NCBI GenBank assembly: GCA_002694745.1
Contig: NZMY01000029.1
Coordinates: forward strand, 1-64,000
DNA: 64,000 nucleotides
Source of the DNA: Croceicoccus sp.
Lineage (GTDB): Bacteria; Pseudomonadota; Alphaproteobacteria; Sphingomonadales; Sphingomonadaceae
Direction: 5' to 3'
Part shown: positions 8,710 through 17,434 of the stretch, piece after piece
Numbering within the stretch: the first letter of the stretch is position 1
Layout: each line of letters opens with the position of its first letter
Notes under the pieces: model-generated
What the model was told of the DNA's origin: nothing
The model's input: the letters and a program-made list of their open reading frames with translations, nothing else
Database searches by the model: none
Position numbers and translations under genes: made by a program

Positions 8710-8742
8710 AGGCGCGGCCGGGCAACCGGTCGCGCCTTTTTT
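8710..8742 (+). terminator. Intrinsic terminator after hsp20
   Basis: A twelve-pair stem (AGGCGCG-GCCGG / CCGGT-CGCGCCT, loop GCAA) is followed by TTTTTT. It isolates hsp20 from purB. Confidence 0.92.
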
Positions 8743-8854
8743 GTTCGGCCTTGCACGATGACGGCAGCGCGCCCCCTTGCCATTGCGGTCACTCCGGCCT
8801 AGCCGCGCGGGTCAAATCGCAACCCGCCGCAATCGCAGACCGGAGCCTTGACCC

Positions 8855-10165
8855 ATGGTCCCACGTTACGCCCGCCCCGCCATGACCGCCATCTGGGAGC
8901 CGGAAGCGAAATATCGCATCTGGTTCGAACTGGAAGCGCACGCGACCGAGAAGCTGGGCGAACTTGGCGTGGTGCCGCCGTCTGCCGCCAAGGCCTTGTG
9001 GGACTGGTGGGCGACCGATCCGAAGATCGACGTCGAGGCGATCGACGCGATCGAGGCGGTGACCAAGCATGACGTGATCGCCTTTCTGACCTGGGTGGCG
9101 GAGAACGTCGGCGACGAAGCGCGTTTCATGCATCAGGGCATGACCAGCTCCGACGTGCTGGACACGACGCTGGCGGTGCAGCTTGACCGCGCCTCCGCGA
9201 TTCTGCTGGAGGATCTCGACAGGCTTCTCGCCGCGATCAGGACGCGCGCGGAAGAGCACAAGTACACGCCCACCATCGGCCGCAGCCACGGCATCCACGC
9301 CGAACCGGTAACCTTTGGCCTCAAGATGGCCGAGGCCTATGCCGAGTTCAGCCGCTGCAGGGAGCGCCTTGAATTCGCGCGCAAGGAAATCGCCACCTGC
9401 GCGATTTCGGGCGCGGTCGGCACCTTTGCCAATATCGATCCCAGCGTCGAAGCCTATGTGGCCGAGAAGATGGGCCTTGCCGTTGAACCCGTGTCCACGC
9501 AGGTTATCCCGCGCGACCGCCACGCGATGTTCTTCGCCGTGCTGGGGGTCATCGCCTCGTCGATCGAGCGGCTGTCGGTCGAGGTGCGCCATCTGCAGCG
9601 CACCGAGGTGCTGGAGGCCGAGGAATATTTCTCGCCGGGCCAGAAGGGTTCGTCGGCGATGCCGCACAAGCGCAACCCGGTTCTTACCGAGAACCTCACC
9701 GGCCTTGCCCGCGTCGTCCGCGGCGCGGTCGTTCCGGCGATGGAGAACGTTGCGCTCTGGCACGAACGCGATATCTCGCACTCCTCGGTCGAGCGGTTCA
9801 TCGGCCCCGATGCGACGATCACGCTGGATTTCGCTCTCGCCCGCCTGACCGGGGTGGTCGAAAAGCTGCTGGTCTATCCCGAGCGGATGCAGAAGAACCT
9901 CGACCGCATGGGCGGCCTTGTCCATTCGCAGCGCGTGCTGCTGGCACTGACGCAGGCGGGCGTAAGCCGCGAGGACGCCTATCGCCTTGTCCAGCGCAAT
10001 GCGATGAAGGTCTGGGACAGCGACGGCGAACTTTCGCTGCTCGAACTGCTGAAGGCTGACGAGGAAGTGACTGCCGCGCTGACCCCGCAGCAGATTGAGG
10101 AAAAGTTCGACCTCGACTATCACTTCAAGCATGTCGACACGATCTTCGCGCGGGTCTTTTCCTGA
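8855..10165 (+). CDS. purB: Adenylosuccinate lyase
   Basis: A 436-residue fumarase/aspartase-superfamily enzyme. It acts twice in purine synthesis, splitting SAICAR and adenylosuccinate to release fumarate. The signature loop GSSAMPHKRNP, the TSSDVLDT segment near residue 90 and the GRSHGIHAEP motif carrying the catalytic histidine are all present. The length is normal for the short (430-435 residue) PurB class. The start MVPRYARP is the family standard. A separate transcription unit: the hsp20 terminator lies upstream and 109 bp separate it from the lapA-like gene. Confidence 0.97.
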   Translation: MVPRYARPAMTAIWEPEAKYRIWFELEAHATEKLGELGVVPPSAAKALWDWWATDPKIDVEAIDAIEAVTKHDVIAFLTWVAENVGDEARFMHQGMTSSDVLDTTLAVQLDRASAILLEDLDRLLAAIRTRAEEHKYTPTIGRSHGIHAEPVTFGLKMAEAYAEFSRCRERLEFARKEIATCAISGAVGTFANIDPSVEAYVAEKMGLAVEPVSTQVIPRDRHAMFFAVLGVIASSIERLSVEVRHLQRTEVLEAEEYFSPGQKGSSAMPHKRNPVLTENLTGLARVVRGAVVPAMENVALWHERDISHSSVERFIGPDATITLDFALARLTGVVEKLLVYPERMQKNLDRMGGLVHSQRVLLALTQAGVSREDAYRLVQRNAMKVWDSDGELSLLELLKADEEVTAALTPQQIEEKFDLDYHFKHVDTIFARVFS

Positions 10166-10274
10166 AGGCTCGCCTGCGATCCGGGGATGTCGAGGCAGGG
10201 TGGCCAAGGGTCGTTTTCGCGCTTAGGATCAGTCGCGTGAAGGGTCTGCAAAACCGCGCCAGACGGGAGAATTC

Positions 10275-10613
10275 ATGAAGATCATACGCAGCGTCCTGTG
10301 GGTCGTCATCATCGTGGCGCTAGCCCTGTTCACGGCCTTCAACTGGACGGCGGTCGACATCCGGATCTGGGAAGGCCTCGTGCTTGAAACGAAGCTGCCG
10401 GTCCTGATCCTCGTCGCATTTCTGCTGGGCTATGGCCCGATGTGGCTGACCCATCGCACCACGGTGTGGCGACTGAAGCGGCGCATCTCCTCGCTTGAGG
10501 CGTCGCAGCGTTCGCTGATCGCCAGTCAGACGCCTGCGGAACCGGCGTCCACCCGTCCGGTATCTGGCGGAACCGGCCTCGACAGCATTGACACCAAGGA
10601 CGGCCGGCCATGA
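10275..10613 (+). CDS. LapA-domain (DUF1049) inner-membrane protein
   Basis: A 112-residue protein with two hydrophobic helices (about 5-23 and 40-60) flanking a short loop that contains FNWTAVDIRIW. A basic, coiled-coil-like tail follows (WRLKRRISSLEASQ). This is the LapA/YciS architecture, linked in E. coli to lipopolysaccharide assembly and LpxC turnover, although the distant alphaproteobacterial members are uncharacterised. GGGAGAATTC precedes the ATG. It overlaps pyrF by 4 bases and is the first gene of the biosynthetic run. Confidence 0.82.
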   Translation: MKIIRSVLWVVIIVALALFTAFNWTAVDIRIWEGLVLETKLPVLILVAFLLGYGPMWLTHRTTVWRLKRRISSLEASQRSLIASQTPAEPASTRPVSGGTGLDSIDTKDGRP

Positions 10614-11284
10614 GCAATCCGGTTTACCTTGCGCTCGACCTGCCACAGATCGAGGCGGCGAAGGAGCTGGCCGGCAAGGTCCAGGGCCATATCGGCGGGC
10701 TGAAGCTGGGTCTCGAATTCTTCTGTGCGCACGGACACCACGGCGTGCACGAAATAGCGCAGCTTGGCCTCCCGATCTTCCTCGACCTGAAACTGCACGA
10801 CATTCCCAACACGGTTGCAGGCGCAATGCAGGCCATCCACGTGCTCGAACCCGCCATCGTCACGATTCACGCGGGCGGTGGGCGCGCGATGATGGAGGAT
10901 GCCAAGGCCGCCGCGGGCGAAAAGACCAAGGTCGTGGCGGTCACCATGCTGACCAGCCTCGACGAACGCGATCTGGCCGCTACCGGCGTGGACAGTACCG
11001 CTCACGACCAGGTGATGCGGCTTGCCGAACTGGCCGAAAAGGCGGGTCTCGACGGGATCGTCTGCTCCGGACAGGAAGTGGCCGCGGTCCACAAGCAGTG
11101 GAAGCAGGGCTATCTGGTCGTGCCGGGCCTGCGTCTTGGCGGAAGCGCGGTCGGTGACCAGAAGCGCGTGGTCACGCCGCGGCAGGCGCGCGACGACGGG
11201 GCCAGCGTCCTGGTGATCGGGCGCGAGATTTCCAAGGCGGAAGACCCGCTTGCCGCCGCCCGCGCGATTGAGGCGACGCTCTGA
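10610..11284 (+). CDS. pyrF: Orotidine 5'-phosphate decarboxylase
   Basis: A 224-residue TIM-barrel enzyme that decarboxylates OMP to UMP in pyrimidine synthesis. The catalytic DxKxxD tetrad is clear (D59, K61, D64 in DLKLHDIPNT), and the C-terminal phosphate-binding loop has VIGREISKAEDP. It overlaps the lapA-like gene by 4 bases. Its TGA lies immediately inside the next reading frame, so translation of the following secreted protein is probably coupled to it. Confidence 0.96.
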   Translation: MSNPVYLALDLPQIEAAKELAGKVQGHIGGLKLGLEFFCAHGHHGVHEIAQLGLPIFLDLKLHDIPNTVAGAMQAIHVLEPAIVTIHAGGGRAMMEDAKAAAGEKTKVVAVTMLTSLDERDLAATGVDSTAHDQVMRLAELAEKAGLDGIVCSGQEVAAVHKQWKQGYLVVPGLRLGGSAVGDQKRVVTPRQARDDGASVLVIGREISKAEDPLAAARAIEATL

Positions 11285-11790
11285 TCCTGCTCGCCCCGAT
11301 CCTCGCGCTGGCCGCTGCCGCGGCGCAGGCCGAACTGCCGCCCAAGACTAGCGTATTGGCCGGGCCGTCCGCGGGGTTTCAGCTGCCTGCGTGTTCGCGT
11401 TCTACCGCAGGGCCGGTCGAAGGCGGCTGGGAAGTGCGAAACGACGAAATCATCGCGATGGAACAGGCGCTGGCGCAATTGCTGCCCGCCCTCGCCGCGC
11501 GTGACGGCTATACGCCGGGGACCGAGAATCCCGATCCGCTGACCTATCGCCCGAACGATCCGCGCTGGCAGCGCGAAGTCTTCGGTATCACGCGTGGCGG
11601 CAAGCGCCTGATCTATGCCAATTTCGTGCCCGCCGACATCATGCCCGATCAGCGTCACATGCCGACGAATGTCTGCGATGGCGGTCCCGCCTTCTTCGGC
11701 GTGGAATTCGATCCTGCGGCGGGGCAGATCACCCATATCGCCTTCAACGGCGCGCTGGGCGGTCCGTTCTGGCCCGTCTACACGCCATGA
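11281..11790 (+). CDS. Secreted hypothetical protein with non-canonical start
   Basis: The frame opens after a stop at 11269-11271. It encodes a textbook signal peptide (LILLAPILALAAAAAQA, then mature ELPPKTSV) and a conserved-looking globular part of about 150 residues. No ATG, GTG or TTG exists before TTG at 11356, which lies after the signal sequence. Translation probably starts at CTG 11281 (overlapping the pyrF TGA) or ATC 11284. The mature part has two widely spaced cysteines (in PACSR and NVCDGG) and the motif PNDPRWQREVFGITRGGKR. I do not recognise the family. It overlaps the GNAT gene by 4 bases. Confidence 0.7.
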   Translation: MILLAPILALAAAAAQAELPPKTSVLAGPSAGFQLPACSRSTAGPVEGGWEVRNDEIIAMEQALAQLLPALAARDGYTPGTENPDPLTYRPNDPRWQREVFGITRGGKRLIYANFVPADIMPDQRHMPTNVCDGGPAFFGVEFDPAAGQITHIAFNGALGGPFWPVYTP

Positions 11791-12305
11791 ATCTGCCCGA
11801 AAGCGTCACGCTCCGCCGCGCAGGACCGGACGACGCGGATGCATTGAAGCCTCTGATCGAAGGCGGCTATCGCGGGGGTTCCGCACGGCGCGGCTGGACG
11901 CATGAAGCCGACATCATCGAGGACGAGCGGATCGGCGCGGACGAACTGGCATGCATGCTTGACGATCCTTCGATCCATTTCCTGATCGCCGAGAGCGAGG
12001 GCCGCGCCATCGGCTGTATTGCCGTGACCGACAAGGGCGGCGCGCGCGCCTATTTCGGCCTGCTTTGCGTCGATCCCCCGTTTCAGAGCAGCGGTCTGGG
12101 TTCACGCCTGATACGCGCGGCGGAGGATCTGGCACGCGATCTTGGTGCCGAAGTGATGGATATCTCGGTGATCGAGGACCGTCGCGAGCTGATCGCCATG
12201 TATGAGCGCAAGGGCTATCGCGACACCGGCGAGCGCGAGCCCTTCCCCGCGCCCCAGCCGCGCCCCTTGTTCTTTCGCCTTTTCGAAAAGCGCCTGCGGG
12301 CCTAA
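11787..12305 (+). CDS. GNAT-family N-acetyltransferase
   Basis: A 172-residue acetyltransferase. The acetyl-CoA-binding motif A is at about 90-115 (YFGLLCVDPPFQSSGLGSRLI), and the ELIAMYERKGYRDTGERE block near the C-terminus is typical of the family. The substrate is unknown. It starts inside the stop of the secreted protein (ATGA) and ends 10 bases before trpF, so it is part of the operon. A role in tryptophan synthesis is not implied. Confidence 0.87.
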   Translation: MNLPESVTLRRAGPDDADALKPLIEGGYRGGSARRGWTHEADIIEDERIGADELACMLDDPSIHFLIAESEGRAIGCIAVTDKGGARAYFGLLCVDPPFQSSGLGSRLIRAAEDLARDLGAEVMDISVIEDRRELIAMYERKGYRDTGEREPFPAPQPRPLFFRLFEKRLRA

Positions 12306-12315
12306 CAGGCCGTCC

Positions 12316-12957
12316 ATGAGCAGCGCACAGATCAAGATTTGCGGCATCAACGATCCTGTCGCCATGGACGCGGTCATCGCCGCCCATGCGGATTACGCGG
12401 GGCTGGTGTTCTATCCTCCCTCGCCGCGCAATGTTGGCCTGCATGACGCGTCGCTGCTGGCAGAGCGATCGGGTTCGCAGATAAAGCGCGTGGGACTGTT
12501 CGTCGATGCCGACGATGGCTCGATCGGCGATGCCGTATCGGCGGGGCGTCTCGATGCCTTGCAGCTTCATGGATCGGAATCGTCGGCCCGCGCTGCGGAA
12601 TTGCGCGCAAGGTTCGGCCTGCCGGTGTGGAAGGCGATTGCGGTCGCGGGTCCGGGCGATGTCGAACGGGCAAGCCAATATGCGGGTGCGGCGGACCTGA
12701 TCCTGTTCGATGCCAAGACGCCCAAGGGCACGCTGCCGGGCGGAATGGGGCTGTCGTTCGACTGGTCGCTGCTGGTGGCCTATCGCGGTGCGCTGCCGTG
12801 GGGCCTTGCGGGCGGGATCAGCGCTGCGAATGTCGCGGACGCGGTCCGGCAGACGGGCGCGCCGCTGGTCGACGTATCTTCGGGCGTCGAGAGCGAACCG
12901 GGCGTCAAGGACCCGGACCGCATCGCCGCTTTCGCCAGGGCTGTGCGCGGCGGCTGA
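12316..12957 (+). CDS. trpF: Phosphoribosylanthranilate isomerase
   Basis: A 213-residue TIM-barrel enzyme converting N-(5'-phosphoribosyl)anthranilate to CdRP in tryptophan synthesis. The catalytic cysteine lies in IKICGIND (about 7-14) and the catalytic aspartate in GLFVDADD. The phosphate-binding end [12 protein letters not shown]...[15 protein letters not shown] is standard. ATG at 12316 gives the family N-terminus [10 protein letters not shown]; the open frame upstream belongs to the GNAT gene in another phase. trpC and trpD are not in this window. Confidence 0.96.
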   Translation: MSSAQIKICGINDPVAMDAVIAAHADYAGLVFYPPSPRNVGLHDASLLAERSGSQIKRVGLFVDADDGSIGDAVSAGRLDALQLHGSESSARAAELRARFGLPVWKAIAVAGPGDVERASQYAGAADLILFDAKTPKGTLPGGMGLSFDWSLLVAYRGALPWGLAGGISAANVADAVRQTGAPLVDVSSGVESEPGVKDPDRIAAFARAVRGG

Positions 12958-13021
12958 AACCGGGCACCATTGCCCCCGCGGGCGCTGGACAAGCCCCGCC
13001 CTCTCTGCCAATCGCGGGGCC

Positions 13022-14269
13022 ATGAACGACACGGCAATTCCGACGCGGCCCAACAGCTTTGCGAACCAGCCCGACGAACGCGGTCATTTCGGCCAGTTCG
13101 GCGGTCGCTATGTGTCCGAAACGCTGATGCCGCTGATCCTCGATCTGGAGCGCGAATATCGCGCGGCCAAGCAGGACCCGGCCTTTCACGAACAGTTCGA
13201 GGATCTGCTCGAACATTACGTGGGCCGTCCCAGCCCGCTCTATTATGCGGAGCGGCTGACCGAGGAACTGCGCAAGGACGCGCCCGCCGGAAAAGGCGCG
13301 CAGGTCTGGTTCAAGCGCGACGAGTTGAACCATACCGGCGCGCACAAGATTAACAATTGCATCGGCCAGATCCTGCTGGCGATCCGCATGGGCAAGACCC
13401 GCATCATCGCGGAGACCGGCGCGGGTCAGCACGGCGTGGCGACCGCCACCGTATGCGCGCGTTTCGGCCTGCCTTGCGTGATCTACATGGGCGCCACCGA
13501 TGTAGAGCGGCAGCAGCCCAACGTGTTCCGCATGAAGCTGCTGGGCGCCGAAGTGGTGCCGGTCAAGGCAGGCGCGGCGACGCTGAAGGACGCCATGAAC
13601 GAGGCGCTGCGCGACTGGGTCGCCAATGTGCATGACACGTTCTATATCATCGGCACGGCGGCCGGTCCGCATCCCTATCCGGAACTGGTCCGCGATTTCC
13701 AGTCGGCGATCGGGCGCGAGGCTCGCGCACAGATGCTGGACCGCGTGGGACGCCTGCCCGACATCTGCGTCGCGGCGATCGGCGGCGGTTCCAACGCGAT
13801 CGGCCTGTTCCACCCCTTCCTCGACGACAAGGACGTCGCGCTGCTGGGCGTGGAAGCCGCGGGCTATGGGCTGGACAAGGAACATGCCGCATCGCTGGCG
13901 GGTGGCGCGCCGGGTATCCTGCATGGCAACAAGACCTATCTGCTGCAGGACGAGGACGGCCAGATTACCGAGGGTCATTCGATCAGCGCGGGCCTCGACT
14001 ATCCCGGCATCGGGCCGGAGCATGCGTGGCTGCGTGATATCGGCCGGGTCGAATATACCAGCGCGACCGACAGGGATGCGCTCGACGCCTTCCAGCTTCT
14101 GTGCCGGACCGAGGGGATCATCCCTGCGCTCGAACCCAGCCATGCGATTGCCGCAGTGGTGAAACGCGCAATGGACATGGACGCGGACCAGATCGTCCTC
14201 GCCAATCTGTGCGGGCGCGGCGACAAGGACATCTTCACCGTCGCCAAGGCGCTGGGGGTCGATATATGA
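13022..14269 (+). CDS. trpB: Tryptophan synthase beta chain
   Basis: A 415-residue PLP enzyme condensing indole and serine. The Schiff-base lysine is K109 (HTGAHKINN), the phosphate loop is GGGSNAIG, and the C-terminal [21 protein letters not shown] is typical of TrpB1, the form that partners TrpA. A short insert at about 85-94 ([10 protein letters not shown]) is a minor lineage feature. The start MNDTAIP at 13022 is supported by the position of the conserved [11 protein letters not shown]. It overlaps the small membrane-protein gene by 4 bases. Confidence 0.97.
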   Translation: MNDTAIPTRPNSFANQPDERGHFGQFGGRYVSETLMPLILDLEREYRAAKQDPAFHEQFEDLLEHYVGRPSPLYYAERLTEELRKDAPAGKGAQVWFKRDELNHTGAHKINNCIGQILLAIRMGKTRIIAETGAGQHGVATATVCARFGLPCVIYMGATDVERQQPNVFRMKLLGAEVVPVKAGAATLKDAMNEALRDWVANVHDTFYIIGTAAGPHPYPELVRDFQSAIGREARAQMLDRVGRLPDICVAAIGGGSNAIGLFHPFLDDKDVALLGVEAAGYGLDKEHAASLAGGAPGILHGNKTYLLQDEDGQITEGHSISAGLDYPGIGPEHAWLRDIGRVEYTSATDRDALDAFQLLCRTEGIIPALEPSHAIAAVVKRAMDMDADQIVLANLCGRGDKDIFTVAKALGVDI

Positions 14270-14448
14270 ACCTCGTCGCGAGGGTCGGGACCGATTTTGC
14301 CCTGTTCTTCACGTCGCTGATCGGGGCCATATTGCTGACGAGGTATATACTGGACCGCGTGATCGCCGTCTCGCTGACCGATCTGATCGAGGCTGCGATC
14401 GCGGCGCTGATCATCGCGCTGGGCCGGACACTGCTCGGGAAGAATTGA
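14266..14448 (+). CDS. Small membrane protein between trpB and trpA
   Basis: A 60-residue protein, almost entirely hydrophobic. One helix is at about 10-32 ([19 protein letters not shown]) and a second at about 40-55 ([18 protein letters not shown]), with a basic end LGKN. It is squeezed between trpB (ATGA overlap) and trpA (TGATG overlap), so it cannot be an accidental frame without disturbing trp stoichiometry. I do not recognise a family. It could tether the TrpAB complex to the membrane, or be unrelated and conserved only by position. Confidence 0.7.
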   Translation: MNLVARVGTDFALFFTSLIGAILLTRYILDRVIAVSLTDLIEAAIAALIIALGRTLLGKN

Positions 14449-15236
14449 TGAGCCGTTTCGAAGACACTTTTGCAAAGCCGCGCCCCGCGCTCGTCTGCTT
14501 CATCACGGCGGGTGACGGCGATACGGCGGCCAATCTCGACGCGCTGGTCGAAGGCGGCGCCGATGTGATCGAACTGGGCATGCCCTTCACCGATCCGATG
14601 GCGGATGGTCCGGCGATCCAGCTGGCGAATTTGCGCGCCTTGGGTGCGGGCACCCGGACCGCCGACGTGCTGGCGATTGCGCGCGATTTCCGCGCACGGC
14701 ATCCCGATATCCCGCTGGTGCTGATGGGCTATGCCAATCCGATGGTTCGGCGCGGGGCGGACTGGTTCGCGCGCGAGGCCAAGGCCGCGGGAGTCGATGG
14801 CGTGATCTGTGTCGACATCCCGCCCGAAGAGGACGATTCGCTAGGCACCGCACTGCGCGCCGAGGGGCTGGCCCCTATCCGGCTGGCGACGCCGACCAGC
14901 GATGCCAAGCGCCTGCCCGCCATTCTAGATGGCGCGGGCGGGTTCCTCTATTACGTGTCGGTTGCGGGGATCACGGGCCTGCAGCAGGCCGCGCAGGCCA
15001 GCATCGACGATGCGGTTGCGCGCCTGAAAGCCGCGACCGATCTGCCGGTCTGCGTGGGTTTCGGCGTGCGCACGCCCGAACAGGCGGGAGAGATCGCGCG
15101 CGTGGCCGATGGCGTGGTTGTCGGCTCCGCGCTGGTTGATCTTGTGGCCAAACATGGCCACGACGCGCCCACCCATATTCGTGAACTGACCGCCGCGCTG
15201 GCCGACGCCGTGCACGCGGCGAGGGAGACCGTCTGA
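14448..15236 (+). CDS. trpA: Tryptophan synthase alpha chain
   Basis: A 262-residue TIM barrel cleaving indole-3-glycerol phosphate and channelling indole to TrpB. The catalytic acids are E42 and D53, in [14 protein letters not shown]. The [10 protein letters not shown] loop and [10 protein letters not shown] are also present. ATG at 14448 overlaps the previous stop (TGATG); the TTG one codon earlier is less likely. Its own stop overlaps the accD start (TGATG), extending the coupled chain. Confidence 0.97.
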   Translation: MSRFEDTFAKPRPALVCFITAGDGDTAANLDALVEGGADVIELGMPFTDPMADGPAIQLANLRALGAGTRTADVLAIARDFRARHPDIPLVLMGYANPMVRRGADWFAREAKAAGVDGVICVDIPPEEDDSLGTALRAEGLAPIRLATPTSDAKRLPAILDGAGGFLYYVSVAGITGLQQAAQASIDDAVARLKAATDLPVCVGFGVRTPEQAGEIARVADGVVVGSALVDLVAKHGHDAPTHIRELTAALADAVHAARETV

Positions 15237-16087
15237 TGAGCTGGCTGAATGAAGTCCGCAAGCGCCTGCCCTTCGTGGCCAAGCGCGACACGCCCGACAA
15301 TCTTTGGCGCAAGTGCCCCGGTTGCGGCGAGATGCTGTTCGTCAAGGAATACGAGGACAATCTGTGGGTCTGCCCCCGCTGCGAGCATCACGGCCGCATC
15401 GGTGCGGATACCCGCCTTGGGCAGGTTATGGACGCGGGCTACACCGTGCTTCCCGCACCGAAGGTCAAGGAAGACCCGCTGAAATTCCGCGATACCAAGA
15501 AATACACTGAGCGACTGCGCACGGCCCGCTCCGGCGCGCCGCATCCCGATGCGCTGACCACGGCTGATGGAACGATCGATGGACGCAGGGCCGTCGTGGG
15601 CGTGCAGGACTTCGGTTTCATGGGCGGATCGATGGGCATGGCCGTGGGCGATGCGTTCGTCGCCGGTGTCGATCATGCGGTGAAGACCGGCTGCCCCTAT
15701 GTGATCTTTACCGCGGCGGGCGGCGCGCGCATGCAGGAAGGCATCTTGTCGCTGATGCAGATGCCCCGCACGACGGTCGCGATCCGGCGGCTGCATGATG
15801 CGGGCCTGCCCTATATCGTGGTGCTGACCGATCCGACCACCGGCGGTGTCACCGCCAGCTATGCGATGCTGGGCGATGTGCAGATTGCCGAGCCCAATGC
15901 GCTGATCGGCTTTGCCGGACAGCGGGTGATCCAGGACACGATCCGCGAGCAGCTGCCCGAAGGTTTCCAGCGGTCCGAATATCTGCACGAACACGGCATG
16001 CTCGACATGGTCGTGCCGCGCGGCGAGATCCGCGAGACGCTTGCCCGGACCATCGACTACCTGATGACCGCCCGGCAGGCGGCCTGA
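15236..16087 (+). CDS. accD: Acetyl-CoA carboxylase carboxyltransferase subunit beta
   Basis: A 283-residue subunit that, with AccA, transfers the carboxyl group from carboxybiotin to acetyl-CoA, giving malonyl-CoA. The N-terminal zinc ribbon has C27, C30, C46 and C49 (KCPGCGEM...VCPRCEHH), and the crotonase-fold region contains [12 protein letters not shown]. It is coupled to trpA by TGATG. The trpA-accD-folC order is a recurring alphaproteobacterial arrangement that links tryptophan, fatty-acid and folate synthesis transcriptionally. Confidence 0.97.
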   Translation: MSWLNEVRKRLPFVAKRDTPDNLWRKCPGCGEMLFVKEYEDNLWVCPRCEHHGRIGADTRLGQVMDAGYTVLPAPKVKEDPLKFRDTKKYTERLRTARSGAPHPDALTTADGTIDGRRAVVGVQDFGFMGGSMGMAVGDAFVAGVDHAVKTGCPYVIFTAAGGARMQEGILSLMQMPRTTVAIRRLHDAGLPYIVVLTDPTTGGVTASYAMLGDVQIAEPNALIGFAGQRVIQDTIREQLPEGFQRSEYLHEHGMLDMVVPRGEIRETLARTIDYLMTARQAA

Positions 16088-16108
16088 ACCCGGCAGCCCA
16101 AGCCGACG

Positions 16109-17434
16109 ATGCGCGACTTCGCCGTGTCCGACGATCCGCGCGTCCAGGCGCAGCTCGACCGGCTTGAGGCGCTGTCGGTACCGCAGGGGCGGCTGGGACT
16201 GGACGCGATCCGCGCCCTGCTGGACAGGCTGGGCAATCCGCATCGCGCGATGCCGCCCGTGTTTCACATCGCAGGCACTAACGGCAAAGGATCGACCAGC
16301 GCCTTCCTGCGCTACATGCTGGAGGCAGACGGCAAGCGGGTTCATCAGTTCACCAGCCCGCATCTGGTGCGTTATAACGAGCGGATACGCCTTGCCAGCG
16401 AGCTGATTTCGGACGCGGCACTGGCCGAGCTATTGGCCGAAGTCATCGACGCGGGCGAGGATGTCGGCGCAAGCTTCTTCGAGGTCACCACGGCCGCCGC
16501 CTTCCTTGCCTTTAGCCGCACGCCTGCCGATGCCTGCGTGATCGAGGTGGGCCTTGGCGGACGGTTCGACGCCTCCAACGTGCTGGAGCATCCGGCGGTC
16601 TGCGGTATCGCCACGCTGGGCATGGATCACGAACGTTTTCTGCTTGCACCCGACGACAGTGCACCGGCGCATCCGATGGCCCGCATCGCGTTCGAAAAGG
16701 CGGGCATTGCCAAACCGGGCGTTCCCCTGGTGACGCAGGCCTACGGACCACAGGCGGAAGACGCGATCGCAGCGGTGGCCGCCAACAAGGGATGTCCGCT
16801 GCACATGCGCGGCATCGATTGGCACGCGCAGGTGGCAGCCGGCAGTATCGAATACCGCGACCGGCATGGCGTGCTGACCCTGCCGCTGCCAGCCCTGCCC
16901 GGGGTGCATCAGGCCGACAATGCAGCGCTGGCGGTCGCGATGCTGCGACATCAGGATATTGTCAGCGTCAACCGCGCCGCGCTTGCGCAGGGGATTGTGG
17001 AGGCACGCTGGCCCGCGCGGTTGCAATATCTGTCCGAGGGTCCGCTGACGGCCATGGTCGCGCCTGCCCGTGTCCTGCTGGACGGCGGGCATAATCCCGA
17101 CGCGGCGCGCGTGCTTGCCGCCTATCTGGCTGCCCTGGACGACAAGCCCCATGCAATCTGCGCGATGCTGGACAACAAGGATGCGCGCGGTTTCCTGACG
17201 CCGCTCGCGCCGTACCTTGCCAGCCTGACGCCAGTGCCGATCCCCGGCCATGCGTTCCATGCGCCCGAATATCTGGCGCAGGTCGCTGGCGAACTGGGAA
17301 TTGCGGCGCATGTCGCATCCTCGGTCGAGGATGCCCTGGCCCGCCTGTCCGGTCGCAATAAACCGGTGCTGATCTGCGGTTCGCTCTATCTTGCCGGCAC
17401 GGTGCTGCGCGCCAATCGCGAACTGCCGGACTAG
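16109..17434 (+). CDS. folC: Bifunctional folylpolyglutamate/dihydrofolate synthase
   Basis: A 441-residue Mur-ligase-fold enzyme adding glutamate to dihydropteroate and folates. The ATP P-loop GTNGKGST is at 56-63; FTSPHLVRYNERIR and DGGHNPDA, both family hallmarks, follow. It is 21 bases downstream of accD and ends the operon. Its TAG stop shares the palindrome CTAG with the stop of the opposing ampG-like gene, a tail-to-tail overlap of 4 bases. No intrinsic terminator is visible there. Confidence 0.96.
   Translation: MRDFAVSDDPRVQAQLDRLEALSVPQGRLGLDAIRALLDRLGNPHRAMPPVFHIAGTNGKGSTSAFLRYMLEADGKRVHQFTSPHLVRYNERIRLASELISDAALAELLAEVIDAGEDVGASFFEVTTAAAFLAFSRTPADACVIEVGLGGRFDASNVLEHPAVCGIATLGMDHERFLLAPDDSAPAHPMARIAFEKAGIAKPGVPLVTQAYGPQAEDAIAAVAANKGCPLHMRGIDWHAQVAAGSIEYRDRHGVLTLPLPALPGVHQADNAALAVAMLRHQDIVSVNRAALAQGIVEARWPARLQYLSEGPLTAMVAPARVLLDGGHNPDAARVLAAYLAALDDKPHAICAMLDNKDARGFLTPLAPYLASLTPVPIPGHAFHAPEYLAQVAGELGIAAHVASSVEDALARLSGRNKPVLICGSLYLAGTVLRANRELPD

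Noticed and set aside
10166-10274. Trp or pyrimidine attenuator upstream of the lapA-pyrF-trp run
   Set aside because: No leader peptide with tandem Trp codons, no terminator/antiterminator pair and no recognised riboswitch in the 109 bp.
12710-13021. Extended N-terminus of TrpB
   Set aside because: The frame is open but overlaps trpF in another phase; the family N-terminus begins at 13022.
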